This document shows positions 53,454 to 62,481 of a DNA stretch of 64,000 nt, piece after piece. Under the pieces are notes generated by a model that did not search any database, was not told the DNA's origin, and saw nothing but the letters and a program-made list of their open reading frames with translations. The stretch comes from JAHOYW01 sp963664605. GTDB lineage: Bacteria; Verrucomicrobiota; Lentisphaeria; Victivallales; Victivallaceae. The position numbers were made by a program, and so were the translations under genes. The stretch spans positions 1,550,001 to 1,614,000 of the forward strand of contig OY761536.1 in assembly GCA_963664605.1 (NCBI GenBank), read 5' to 3'. Each line of letters opens with the position of its first letter. Position 1 is the stretch's first letter.

Positions 53454-54524
53454 ATGAAAATTTACAGATTGCTATTTTATATAAGCAGTATTTTGCTTGT
53501 TTCAGGGTGCAGTGTTACGCCCAATATACCGTTGAATCTGGCGCAGAAGCAGGAACTTGAAGAGGTTGAGATTCCGCAGAAAAGCCCGGAGGAAATCAGA
53601 CAGGAATTGATCGTTCTGCAGAAGACAAAGCCAAAACCTTACCGGATTGCTGGAGGTGATATTTTTACCGTGGATGTTTATGATAACCCTGAATTATCGA
53701 GCAGGCCCGAAGGAATAACGATAACTCCGGATGGTTACCTGGGGTTGGGCTTGACTGGTCCAATAAAGGTTGGGGGATTGACTATTACAGAAGCTACAAA
53801 TTATATAGAAATGAAATTGGAAAAATTCATTCGCAATCCGAAAGTAGCTATGGCTCCGGTGCAAATTCAAAGTGCAAACTTTACTATTCTGGGAAAAGTA
53901 AAAGCACCTAACCGTTATGTTCTTTCAAATAACGCGCGGATAACTGACGCCATAGCTATGGCCGGAGGACTGGCTACGGGACTGTTTAACGGGGATTCTG
54001 TAGAGATTGCCAATCTTAAGGATGCTTATCTGATGCGTGAAGGAAAAATCCTGCCGATTGATTTCAGAGCAGCATTGTATCAGGGGGATATGCTTAATAA
54101 CATTCCTCTGATGAATGGTGATTATATTTATATTCCGTCTAACTTGAATACCGCGATATATATACTCGGAGCAGTTAATAACCCGTCTGTTGTCGGTTAT
54201 AAAAAAGACCTGACTCTTTTGAAAGCCGTGACATTTGCCAAAGGAATGACTGTAGAACATTCAGATACTGCTTTAATTATCCGCGGCGGTATAGTTAACC
54301 CTAAAGTTTATAAGGTCAATATTGATGATATTTTGGAGGGGGATGGGTTGGACTTCAATCTGATGCCTAATGATGTCATCTATATACCCAAAGGCGCTTT
54401 GTCACAATACAATGACGCTGTCAGGAAAATTGTTCCGACTATAGCTGCTCTCAACCTGCTTGCCGGTCCGTTTGGCGGTACTAGTAATGTTGCCGTTGGA
54501 GGAGTTGGAGCCGGGGCTGATTAG
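53454..54524 (+). CDS. Wza-like polysaccharide export lipoprotein
   Basis: A 356-residue outer-membrane export protein from the ATG at 53454, preceded by AGGAG. The lipoprotein signal MKIYRLLFYISSILLVSGCS ends in the lipobox VSGC. A poly-export domain follows (KPYRIAGGDIFTVDVYDNPE, ITPDGYLGLGLTGPIKVGGL) and then two SLBB-type repeats (FTILGKVKAPNRYVLSNNAR, AIYILGAVNNPSVVGYKKDL). It partners with the Wzz/Wzc-like protein to move polysaccharide through the outer membrane. The upstream in-frame start at 53370 is unlikely because it would overlap the copolymerase gene by 65 bp and lacks a lipoprotein signal. Confidence 0.92.
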   Translation: MKIYRLLFYISSILLVSGCSVTPNIPLNLAQKQELEEVEIPQKSPEEIRQELIVLQKTKPKPYRIAGGDIFTVDVYDNPELSSRPEGITITPDGYLGLGLTGPIKVGGLTITEATNYIEMKLEKFIRNPKVAMAPVQIQSANFTILGKVKAPNRYVLSNNARITDAIAMAGGLATGLFNGDSVEIANLKDAYLMREGKILPIDFRAALYQGDMLNNIPLMNGDYIYIPSNLNTAIYILGAVNNPSVVGYKKDLTLLKAVTFAKGMTVEHSDTALIIRGGIVNPKVYKVNIDDILEGDGLDFNLMPNDVIYIPKGALSQYNDAVRKIVPTIAALNLLAGPFGGTSNVAVGGVGAGAD

Positions 54525-54538
54525 TTAAGGAAATTAAT

Positions 54539-55885
54539 TTGAGCGAATATAAATATATTATCTTTTTTGTGGCAGTTATTGTCGGAGTTCCGGCAGGTAT
54601 TATCCTGGCATACAGCAGTAAGCTGTGGGAAAGGATATTTGTTTTCATAATGGTATTTTTTACCTGCAGTTTATCAGGAACAATAAATTTTGAATCCGTA
54701 AAGGACTATCGCGGAACTTCACGCGGGTTTGAAATTGGAATAATTGATTTGGCTGCTCTGATTATTTTCGGATTTATGGTTCTAAAGCCAAGATTTAAAA
54801 TAAAACTGCCGCCCGGTACTGTTCTGTACTTTACCTATACCATAATAAGCATGTTATCAATCCAGAATTCGGCAAATTCGTTGTATTCATGGTTCGAAGT
54901 GCTTAAAATGTTCAAAATGTATTTTTACTACCTGGTATGGTTCAATTATTTTATTGATTTGAACCAGATTCAACGAGTTGTCAAGATGTTTCCTGTGTTA
55001 GTTATATATATGTTTCTTATGGTAGTGTATCAATGGAAAATGGGCGCTTACCAGCCTCACGGGCCTTTTACGCACCAGAACTCGCTGTGTATGTATGTTA
55101 TGACCCTTGGCGGAATTTTTCTGGCAGCTCTTTTTGAGTTGAAGATGAAAGAGATCAAGACAGCTTATGTTGTAGGAATATTTGGTCTCTGCTGTCTTAT
55201 TGAAGTGCTGACTCTTTCCCGTGCTGGAGTAGCTTGTTATGCCGGATGTTGTACTCTGGTTGTGTTTTTCTCGTTTTCCATTAGATTCAAACCGAAAAAA
55301 TTATTTATATTCATGCTTATGTTTCTGGTTGCGCTCGGCGGTTTGTTATTTTATGCGAATTCGATTTATAACAGGTTTATGTATGCTCCGGAGTCCTCTA
55401 TGGAATGTAGAGAAAACCTGGCCAGATCCGCTAAGAATATGGCTGCGGACGGGGTTTTTGGCGTTGGCCTTAATAACTTTGGAATAAAGGTCAATTCAGA
55501 TTATCCATACAGTACGCACTATATGCCGGAAGGCTTTAAAGAAGGTTTGGTGGAAAGCGTATATTTAATGATTGCCGCGGAAACTGGATGGTTCAATATG
55601 TTTGTATATATTGCTTTCATCTTATCTTTTTATTTTGTCAATTTGTGTAATATATATCGTTATAGATACTCTAAAATGGTATACCTTCCCATCGGTTTTG
55701 CCGGCGGCCTGGCCGCGATATATTTACAGTCTATTTTGGAATGGGTGCTGAAACAGCCTCCAAATTTTTACCAGTTGATGCTTTTTTTCGCTATGATCGC
55801 AGCTATGGCGAAAATCCATAAAAGAACTTCGAAGCTCACAAAAGAAGAAAGAATGGAGGAGGATTATAAAGTAATCAACCTCTGA
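54539..55885 (+). CDS. Wzy/O-antigen ligase family polysaccharide polymerase
   Basis: A 448-residue polytopic membrane protein with about ten or more hydrophobic helices. It contains the O-antigen-ligase-type segment GPFTHQNSLCMYVMTLGGIF, LTLSRAGVACYAGCC, and a periplasmic loop with GVFGVGLNNFGIKVN then STHYMPEGFKEGLVESVYLM, where the conserved ligase/polymerase His sits. The start is a TTG at 54539 with AAGGA nearby. It probably polymerises or ligates lipid-linked repeat units at the periplasmic face. Confidence 0.85.
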   Translation: MSEYKYIIFFVAVIVGVPAGIILAYSSKLWERIFVFIMVFFTCSLSGTINFESVKDYRGTSRGFEIGIIDLAALIIFGFMVLKPRFKIKLPPGTVLYFTYTIISMLSIQNSANSLYSWFEVLKMFKMYFYYLVWFNYFIDLNQIQRVVKMFPVLVIYMFLMVVYQWKMGAYQPHGPFTHQNSLCMYVMTLGGIFLAALFELKMKEIKTAYVVGIFGLCCLIEVLTLSRAGVACYAGCCTLVVFFSFSIRFKPKKLFIFMLMFLVALGGLLFYANSIYNRFMYAPESSMECRENLARSAKNMAADGVFGVGLNNFGIKVNSDYPYSTHYMPEGFKEGLVESVYLMIAAETGWFNMFVYIAFILSFYFVNLCNIYRYRYSKMVYLPIGFAGGLAAIYLQSILEWVLKQPPNFYQLMLFFAMIAAMAKIHKRTSKLTKEERMEEDYKVINL

Positions 55886-55993
55886 TTTTCTGCTGTTTTG
55901 TATCTCCTTAAACTTAAAGGGATTATTTATTAAAAAGAACTTTTATTTTTCGTTTGTTTTGCTATATTAAAGCAAACCTCAGGAGATGCAGTA

Positions 55994-57121
55994 GTGAAAA
56001 AAATCGGAATCTTTACAACAGACTTTAATATTCGCCAGTTGGCATTATGGCGTTTCCTGAGTTCCCGGGATGACATGAGCATAAAGATGTATATTTTTAC
56101 TTATGACCCCGAGATTTCTGATTCTGAAACGGAATCCTATAACAAACTGCTCAAAGGACTGGAGTTTCAAGTTATTCCTTCCGTTAGCGGAAAAATTCGA
56201 ATTCCTCATAACCTTTTATTGAAAGAGAAAATAGATGTCGCGGTACTTTATGATTACTGGTATCATTTTGAAAGGCAGATTGTAAAACAATCTTCAGATG
56301 GTAAATATAAAGTGATTCTGCATACAATGATTGAACGTATAATGGATCTGCAGAAAAAATCTGAATCGTTCTTTGCAAATCTGCACCTGAGATGGAAATT
56401 CAGCAATATTGATGCTTTCTGCCTCTTGGGATATACTGCTAAATGGCGTTTGCGAAATCTGGGAGTGCCGCCGGAAAAGATATTTCTTGCTCCTAACGTA
56501 ATTGATGACTCACTGGTGGGAGCACAGAAAAAATTGTATGACCGCAGCAAAATACGGGAAGAACTTGATATTCCAAAGAATGATATTGTTTTTTTGTTAT
56601 ATCATGATTGGATGCATGATACCCAGGCAACGTCATTAATGAGGGCAATGACGCTACTGAAAAACTATCCGCAGATAGCTTTGATTTTCATTGGTGAAGA
56701 AACAAAAAAGAAAGATATATATGATTTGCTCCACAAAGATTTCAAAGGGCGTTTGATAGTCGCCGGAAAAAGCAGTATTGAGAAAAGCGGTTACTATTTC
56801 TGTGCATCTGACGTTTTTGTAATGTCTGCGTCAAAATATTACTGGGGAGATATGGGTAATTTCGCGATGCAATGGGGACTGCCGATCATCATTAATAACG
56901 CTTGTGAGTGCGGCGGGGAATTTGTCATAGATGGCTATACCGGCTACTCTTTTTATGACAATGATTCCGATGCGTTAGTGCGTTATATGAGAAAGTTCAT
57001 TAAAACCCCTGAATTGATTCCGCAGATGAGAACTGCTACTGAAAACCAGGTACATAACTATACTGTCCAAACCAGCGCAAAAGGCTTTATTGATGCCATT
57101 GACTTTGTCTTTAAAAAATAA
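55994..57121 (+). CDS. Glycosyltransferase family 4-like protein
   Basis: A 375-residue GT-B-type protein, GTG start at 55994 with AGGAG eight bases upstream. N-terminal part KKIGIFTTDFNIRQLALWRF; FCLLGYTAKWRLRNLGVPPE; C-terminal part DIVFLLYHDWMHDTQATSLM, IALIFIGEETKKKDIYDLLH and YYFCASDVFVMSASKYYWGD followed by NNACECGGEFVIDGYTGYSF, with the GT4-like acidic site (Glu in CGGEF). It is separated from the ligase gene by 108 bp that include a weak hairpin. It closes the polysaccharide locus. Confidence 0.8.
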   Translation: MKKIGIFTTDFNIRQLALWRFLSSRDDMSIKMYIFTYDPEISDSETESYNKLLKGLEFQVIPSVSGKIRIPHNLLLKEKIDVAVLYDYWYHFERQIVKQSSDGKYKVILHTMIERIMDLQKKSESFFANLHLRWKFSNIDAFCLLGYTAKWRLRNLGVPPEKIFLAPNVIDDSLVGAQKKLYDRSKIREELDIPKNDIVFLLYHDWMHDTQATSLMRAMTLLKNYPQIALIFIGEETKKKDIYDLLHKDFKGRLIVAGKSSIEKSGYYFCASDVFVMSASKYYWGDMGNFAMQWGLPIIINNACECGGEFVIDGYTGYSFYDNDSDALVRYMRKFIKTPELIPQMRTATENQVHNYTVQTSAKGFIDAIDFVFKK

Positions 57122-57231
57122 TAATCTTCCATTTTTTTTGATAAAACATTTTTCCCCTGTAGATAATTTCTTTTTCAGCACTTATAATCAATATAGGAAG
57201 TTAAAATAATCTTTACCGGGAGAAAGGTTTA

Positions 57232-57702
57232 ATGATGAAAATGAGACGGGTACTGGCCGAGAAAATAAACCGGAAACATAAACCAATTTACACTATAGAT
57301 TTTGATGCTTCCGTAAAAGATGCTGCGAAAATGATGTACAAAGAAAATATCGGGGCAATGCTGGTGAATATGCCGGCTAAAGAGGACGGCGTATATGCTG
57401 GAATCATTTCCGAGAAAGATATTATCAACAGTTGTGCTAATTACAGTAATTTTGAAAGTTTGCCTGTATCAAAAATCATGTCGGAAGAACTGATCGTCAC
57501 TGATATGGAAAGCAGTGCTAATTCGGTGGTCGCATGTATGCGGAAACATCACATCAGGCATATTCCACTATCCGAAAATGGCAGGATTGTCGCCTTATTA
57601 TCTATTCGTGACTTAATGTACTGCATTGATATTGAAAGAGAAACTACTTTATCCCACATGAGCGATATGATTGGCGTCTGCTCCAGAAACAAGAATTATT
57701 AA
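57232..57702 (+). CDS. CBS-pair domain protein
   Basis: A 156-residue protein made of two CBS motifs: KPIYTIDFDASVKDAAKMMY, ENIGAMLVNMPAKEDG, GIISEKDIINSCANYS, then VSKIMSEELIVTDMESSANS, ACMRKHHIRHIPLSENGRIV, LLSIRDLMYCIDIERE. Such stand-alone CBS pairs usually bind adenosine nucleotides and act as energy-state sensors. Adjacent ATG codons at 57232 and 57235 are possible starts. It is isolated between the last EPS glycosyltransferase and a REP-like doublet. Confidence 0.88.
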   Translation: MMKMRRVLAEKINRKHKPIYTIDFDASVKDAAKMMYKENIGAMLVNMPAKEDGVYAGIISEKDIINSCANYSNFESLPVSKIMSEELIVTDMESSANSVVACMRKHHIRHIPLSENGRIVALLSIRDLMYCIDIERETTLSHMSDMIGVCSRNKNY

Positions 57703-57743
57703 TACCAATTCGCAGTCAAAATTGTAATAAGCATTCCACATTT

Positions 57744-57823
<80 letters not shown>

Positions 57824-57894
57824 CAATGATTAACGCCTGAATAAAATTTTCAGTCATTTTGTACTTTTGAGTGCAAAATCGTATAAAATCTGAT

Positions 57895-59250
57895 TTATAT
57901 CCAGTTGGAACTTTTGTTTTTGAAAAAGTCAAACAAACTTTTGTTTCTCTTGGTATCCAGCGGTTTTGAAGCAGAAGTCAAATTTTCTATGGAATTTATA
58001 ACACTTGTTAGATTATCAAAACGATTCTTAGGTTTTTTTGCAAGCATTTCATGGAGAATATATTCTATTTCCACATGTACGTCAGAATTTATTTTGCTGG
58101 GCGCAACAGGCTTGGTATTGCATATGGAATAACGTATTTCAGGGATATTATTGCCGGAGAAAGGTTTTTCCCCGGTAAATAATTCATATCCCAGAACTCC
58201 CAGGCTGAAGATATCAGAATGATGATCAATAGTATCAGTTTCACTAAATGCTTCAGGAGCCATGTAAGCAGGGGAGCCTGATATTTGATTTTCCGAAGAA
58301 GCGTTTGTATCAATAATGTGCGCCAGCCCAAAATCAGTTAGTTTGACGGTAAGATCCTCGGCAATCATAATATTACCCGGCTTGATGTCACGGTGCAGAA
58401 CCTTATTATTGTGTATAAATTGTATTGCTTTGCATATTTGCAGGAATACATTGAGTCGCTTTTTCTGTTCCAGAGCGTTGTCTTTAATTATTTTTGTCAA
58501 GGTTTTACCTTTGACAAATTCCATTAAAATATAAGGCATGTAGTTATCAGAAAAACCATAATCATAAATTTCAACAATATTGGGGTGTTTAATGTTTGAA
58601 AGAATCTTCGCTTCGCTGAGAAATTGTCCTCCGCGTTGGAGCTTATGCATTTCCGGAGCCAAATCGGAACGCAGTATTTTCAATGCGTAATTTGCATTGC
58701 TTTTTTTGACCTGAAAAACAATTCCTGTGGAACCGGTTCCGATTTGTTTGACAACATCCAGATTTGGAAGAAATTTGAAGATATTTTTATTAATAGCTAA
58801 ATTAGGCACTAAATTTTTTATCAGCTTGTCTTTCTTCTCAATCAAAGCCATTCGTGCTTGAGCTGTTATAGTTTTTTCATCTACAGGCATTTCGAGATAG
58901 TTAAAGATGCCTTGTTTAGTTGCTGACACAGCTTCTGCGATGGTAGGATTGTGGGCAAGGATTATCGTCTGCATTGCCGGATGGCGTTTTCTGCAGTACT
59001 TTACCAGTTCGTCACAGGTTGTTCCGGGGAGGTTGGAGTCTGCAATAAAAATATCAAAGGTATAGTCGATCAGCGCTTCAAAAACTTCCCATACGTTTTG
59101 AACAGCTTTTACTTCAAAGTCTTTTCCTGTTAATGCTTTATGAAAATTTTCACGAGTTTCTTCATTACGGATAGCTAACAGTATTCTAGCGTCTCCATGC
59201 TCCGAGATTACCTGCGTGTCTGTAACTTTTTGTGTGGTTTCGTTAATCAT
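57895..59250 (-). CDS. Pseudo-receiver/Hanks-type serine-threonine protein kinase
   Basis: A 451-residue fusion. Residues about 20-135 are a receiver-like domain with the phosphoacceptor-equivalent Asp71 (FIADSNLPGT), but the acidic pocket is replaced by Arg28-Asn29, the conserved Thr by Ala99 and the Lys by Met121 (YLEMPV). Residues about 170-430 are a Hanks-type kinase with GTGSTGIVFQV, Lys in NYALKILRSD, HRDIKPGNIMI, DFGLAH and SPAYMAPEAFS. The kinase motifs are complete, so Ser/Thr kinase activity is expected, while classical phosphorylation control is doubtful. It is transcribed away from ymdB. Confidence 0.9.
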   Translation of the reverse strand: MINETTQKVTDTQVISEHGDARILLAIRNEETRENFHKALTGKDFEVKAVQNVWEVFEALIDYTFDIFIADSNLPGTTCDELVKYCRKRHPAMQTIILAHNPTIAEAVSATKQGIFNYLEMPVDEKTITAQARMALIEKKDKLIKNLVPNLAINKNIFKFLPNLDVVKQIGTGSTGIVFQVKKSNANYALKILRSDLAPEMHKLQRGGQFLSEAKILSNIKHPNIVEIYDYGFSDNYMPYILMEFVKGKTLTKIIKDNALEQKKRLNVFLQICKAIQFIHNNKVLHRDIKPGNIMIAEDLTVKLTDFGLAHIIDTNASSENQISGSPAYMAPEAFSETDTIDHHSDIFSLGVLGYELFTGEKPFSGNNIPEIRYSICNTKPVAPSKINSDVHVEIEYILHEMLAKKPKNRFDNLTSVINSIENLTSASKPLDTKRNKSLFDFFKNKSSNWI

Positions 59251-59460
59251 TAAAGCTTAAGCTTTTACTAATGTTTTTTTAGTATTTTGTACGATTCTAT
59301 AATTTATAAATATAGTAGTATTTTCAGCCTTTGCAAGCTTGGTATTATATAAAAAAACATACTTGTAACATACTTTTGTATTTTATTCCGGTTGATAAAT
59401 AACAAAATGCCTTTACTTTAATATTATTCTAAATAAATGAATAAAAAACCAGAGGGTTTA

Positions 59461-60246
59461 ATGAATTTACTTTTTGCAGGTGATATAGTCGGCAAGGGCG
59501 GACGCAGAGCAGTAAAGGAACTGCTGCCGGAATTACGGCGGGAGTTTGGCTGTCAGTTTTGTGTCGTGAATGGCGAGAATATGGCTTCTGGAGCCGGGCT
59601 TAACGCCAAATGTATTGATGATATTGCTGAACATGTGGATGTGATTACGACTGGTGACCATATTTGGGATCAAAAGACTTTTGAGCACGAAATAAAACTG
59701 TATGACAATGTTTTACGTCCCGCCAATTTAAGCAGTTCGCAGCCAGGAGCCGGCTGGAAAGTGTTTAAAGCCATGAATGGAAGCGATATCGCAGTGATAA
59801 ATCTGCAGGGAAAGATTTTTATGCGCGAAAGTGCCTATTGTCCCTTTGAAACCGTTGAGAATATTCTTAAAGAAATTCCGCCGTCTGTAAAATGTATTCT
59901 AGTTGATTTTCACGCGGAAGCAACCAGCGAAAAACTGGCAATGGGTTATTTTCTGGAGGGTAAAGTTACTGCTGTATTAGGAACACACAGCCATGTACAG
60001 ACTGCTGACGCTAAAATACTGCCCGGTGGAACCGCATATATTACCGATGTCGGTATGACCGGGGCTGAACGTTCAGTTTTGGGGCGTGATCTTGACGCGG
60101 TGGTGGCAAAATTCCGTTATGGTATCCCGAGACGTTTTGCGGTAGTTGAAAAAGGCATACGCCTGGATGTTGTAATTGTGTCCTGTGACCCTGAAAACGG
60201 AAAAGCATCAGAAATAAAAAATATCTCAAGAATGGCATCATTTTAA
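59461..60246 (+). CDS. ymdB: YmdB family metallophosphoesterase (TIGR00282)
   Basis: A 261-residue metallophosphoesterase from the ATG at 59461, chosen for the AGAGGG ribosome site just before it; an upstream ATG at 59437 has none. Metal-site motifs: LFAGDIVGKGGR, VVNGENMASGAG, TTGDHIWDQK, LRPANLSSS, VDFHAEATSEK and LGTHSHVQTADAKILPGG, TDVGMTGAE. The family hydrolyses 2',3'-cyclic nucleotides and is linked to RNA turnover and biofilm behaviour in Bacillus. It leads a ymdB-nadC-ruvA cluster. Confidence 0.94.
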   Translation: MNLLFAGDIVGKGGRRAVKELLPELRREFGCQFCVVNGENMASGAGLNAKCIDDIAEHVDVITTGDHIWDQKTFEHEIKLYDNVLRPANLSSSQPGAGWKVFKAMNGSDIAVINLQGKIFMRESAYCPFETVENILKEIPPSVKCILVDFHAEATSEKLAMGYFLEGKVTAVLGTHSHVQTADAKILPGGTAYITDVGMTGAERSVLGRDLDAVVAKFRYGIPRRFAVVEKGIRLDVVIVSCDPENGKASEIKNISRMASF

Positions 60247-60258
60247 GGAAAGAGCAAT

Positions 60259-61134
60259 ATGAAAATTAATAAAATTGATTTGGAGAGGGTTAATGTCTTG
60301 ATTGATTTGGCATTAACAGAGGATCTAAGCGATATTGGAGATACCACCAGCAAATCTGTTATCCCGGAGAATACAATGGCTACGGCTGTGCTGCGTTGTA
60401 AAGAAGATCTGGTTTGTGCCGGTCTTCCGGTAGCTGAATACGTTTTTAAGAAAGTATGTCCTGATGTGAAATGGACCCCGCTGGTAAAAGATGGAGATTT
60501 TTGTAAGGCTTTTACCGCTCTGGCAGAAGTTTCCGGACGGGCGCAGGATCTATTGACTGCCGAACGTACCGCGTTGAATTTTCTGCAGCGCCTCTGCGGT
60601 GTTGCGACATGTTCGAGAAAATACGCTGAGGCTTTGGAGGGGACAAATACGAAGGTCTTGGATACCCGTAAAACTACTCCAGGATGGCGTAATCTGGAAA
60701 AATATGCAGTTGAAACCGGGGGGGCGGTTAATCACCGGATAGGGTTGTATGACAGGATTATGATTAAGGACAACCACCGCGAGCTTGCCGGCCTCGAAGG
60801 AGAAAAAGGGATTACACGTTCGGTTATCCGTGCTCGTGAAATGTATTCATCGCTGGAGGTTGAAGTCGAAGCGGATACGCTTGAAGAGGTTGCGGAAGCA
60901 ATTGAGGCTAAGGCAGATTATATCTTGCTTGACAATATGAGCAATGAGGAAATGAGCGAAGCGGTCAAAATGAATAAAGGGCGCTGTAAACTTGAAGCAA
61001 GCGGAGGAATCACTATTGAACGTCTTCCTGATATTGGCAAAATAGGCGTTGATTTTGTTTCAGTAGGAGCTTTGACGCATTCTGTTAAGGCATCAGATAT
61101 TTCAATGGAAATAAAGCTTTCAGTTAAGGAATAG
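60259..61134 (+). CDS. nadC: Nicotinate-nucleotide diphosphorylase (carboxylating)
   Basis: A 291-residue quinolinate phosphoribosyltransferase: LIDLALTEDLSDIGDTTSKS at the N-terminus, TAERTALNFLQRLCGVATCS, LDTRKTTPGWRNLEKYAVET, GGAVNHRIGLYDRIMIKDNH, EVEVEADTLEEVAEAI and LLDNMSNEEMSEAV, then LEASGGITIERLPDI and GVDFVSVGALTHSVKASDIS. It forms nicotinate mononucleotide from quinolinate and PRPP in NAD synthesis. It lies 12 bp after ymdB and 4 bp before ruvA. Confidence 0.97.
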   Translation: MKINKIDLERVNVLIDLALTEDLSDIGDTTSKSVIPENTMATAVLRCKEDLVCAGLPVAEYVFKKVCPDVKWTPLVKDGDFCKAFTALAEVSGRAQDLLTAERTALNFLQRLCGVATCSRKYAEALEGTNTKVLDTRKTTPGWRNLEKYAVETGGAVNHRIGLYDRIMIKDNHRELAGLEGEKGITRSVIRAREMYSSLEVEVEADTLEEVAEAIEAKADYILLDNMSNEEMSEAVKMNKGRCKLEASGGITIERLPDIGKIGVDFVSVGALTHSVKASDISMEIKLSVKE

Positions 61135-61138
61135 GGAA

Positions 61139-61750
61139 ATGATTGCGAGATTAAGCGGTAAACTGGCGGATGTAAATTTTACGCAGTGCATTGTAGATGT
61201 TAATGGTGTCGGCTATCAGGTGTTTATTCCGATGAGCACTTTTGACAAACTTTCACGGGAAGGAGAAGATATCAGTTTATTCATTTGCACACAAGTCAGG
61301 GAGGATGCGATAAATCTGTACGGATTTTACACGATGCCTGAAAAGCAGCTTTTTGAAGTTTTGATTGGTACAACTGGAGTCGGTCCTAAATTGGCTTTAA
61401 GCATTTTATCCAGCATGCCGGTTGAACGCTTTTCTTCAGCGGTAATTAATTCTGATCTGGATATTATTAAACGCATTAGCGGTATCGGTAAAAAAACTGC
61501 GGAACGGCTCATTGTCGAGCTTAAAGATAAGCTTTCTAAAGTGATGCCGGCAATATCTTCAGACAGCAATATGGTGGTTTCTGATGAAAAGGCCCTTGCT
61601 ATGGAAGATGCGGTTGCCGCCCTGGAACAGCTTGGCTTCAAACGGGAAACTGTTAATAAGACTCTGGAAAAAATAGTTAACAGCATCCCGGCTGAAGAAG
61701 CTACCAGTGAGAATTTCATTCGCAAAGCATTGCAAAACCTGAATAGTTAG
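61139..61750 (+). CDS. ruvA: Holliday junction branch migration protein RuvA
   Basis: A 203-residue RuvA with the three domains in order: OB fold MIARLSGKLADVNFTQCIVD, helix-hairpin-helix pair GTTGVGPKLALSILSSM and RISGIGKKTAERLIVELKDK, and C-terminal UBA-like domain MEDAVAALEQLGFKRETVNK. It binds Holliday junctions and loads the RuvB motor. ruvB is not in the window next to it. It is tightly coupled to nadC. Confidence 0.96.
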   Translation: MIARLSGKLADVNFTQCIVDVNGVGYQVFIPMSTFDKLSREGEDISLFICTQVREDAINLYGFYTMPEKQLFEVLIGTTGVGPKLALSILSSMPVERFSSAVINSDLDIIKRISGIGKKTAERLIVELKDKLSKVMPAISSDSNMVVSDEKALAMEDAVAALEQLGFKRETVNKTLEKIVNSIPAEEATSENFIRKALQNLNS

Positions 61751-61797
61751 GTTTTAGAAAAAACTTTATTTTTTTTGTTTCTTATTGCAAAAAAGGC

Positions 61798-61825
61798 TTG
61801 TTAATAACAAAAAGCATGTTATGTT
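61798..61825 (+). promoter_or_regulatory. Putative promoter of the Fur-family gene
   Basis: TTGTTA (61798-61803) and TATGTT (61820-61825) with a 16-bp spacer lie 56 bp before the ATG at 61881. Match is moderate. Confidence 0.4.
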
Positions 61826-61880
61826 ATCGCCATATTTAATAACTTGGTAATAAGCAACTTTTTGGGGGCAAGAACAAGAA

Positions 61881-62327
61881 ATGAGTCACGAAAAAAAATT
61901 GGCACAACTTCGTCAGTATTTTAACACTAGCGGTAAGCGCTATACTGTTGAACGCGAACATATGCTGGATGTCATTGAGGAAATGGAAGGTCCATTTACC
62001 ATCGTCGAGCTTTTTAAAGCGGCAAAAGCAAAAGGTTTTGTTCATGCTGCTTCCACGCTTTATCGTAATTTATTCATTTTTATTGATTCAGGTTTTATTA
62101 CTGAACGTCATCTTAGCGGCGGTAAAGTGGAATATGAGAAGAATACAGGTAAAAACAGTTTCCTCCTGTGTGTAGGATGTGGAACATTGAAGAAAATTCC
62201 TGTGTCAAAAGAATTTAAAGCTATGCAGGCGGAAATATGTAAAAAATATAAAATACAGCCTGTTGCATATAATTTTCAGCAGAAAGGTTACTGTGCCAAG
62301 TGCCAGAAGAAGCTGGCAAAATCATAA
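61881..62327 (+). CDS. Fur-family transcriptional regulator lacking the His-rich metal-sensing motif
   Basis: A 148-residue Fur-like winged-helix protein: RYTVEREHMLDVIEEMEGPF, IVELFKAAKAKGFVHAASTL, YRNLFIFIDSGFITERHLSG. Two CxxC pairs of the structural zinc site are intact (LLCVGCGTLKK and YCAKCQKKLA). The usual HHxHxxC sensing segment is replaced by GKNSFLLC, with no His. The protein therefore keeps the fold but may not sense Fe, Zn or Mn as classical Fur, Zur or PerR do. A hairpin terminator follows at 62368-62393. Confidence 0.85.
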   Translation: MSHEKKLAQLRQYFNTSGKRYTVEREHMLDVIEEMEGPFTIVELFKAAKAKGFVHAASTLYRNLFIFIDSGFITERHLSGGKVEYEKNTGKNSFLLCVGCGTLKKIPVSKEFKAMQAEICKKYKIQPVAYNFQQKGYCAKCQKKLAKS

Positions 62328-62367
62328 TATAGTTAGCTGTTTTTGAGTTATTCTGCTTACTGTCAAT

Positions 62368-62393
62368 CCTCAATCCAATATAATGGTTTGAGG
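62368..62393. terminator. Hairpin between the convergent Fur-family and antiporter genes
   Basis: CCTCAATCCA (62368-62377) pairs with TGGTTTGAGG (62384-62393) with one internal mismatch and a six-base loop, followed on the plus strand by CTTTACTTTT. Confidence 0.5.
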
Positions 62394-62481
62394 CTTTACT
62401 TTTAGTATCTGTTTTCTTCAGGAATATCTTAATTTTAACTTTTTTATCTTAGTACAATAGAACATTGATGTTAATTAAGAT

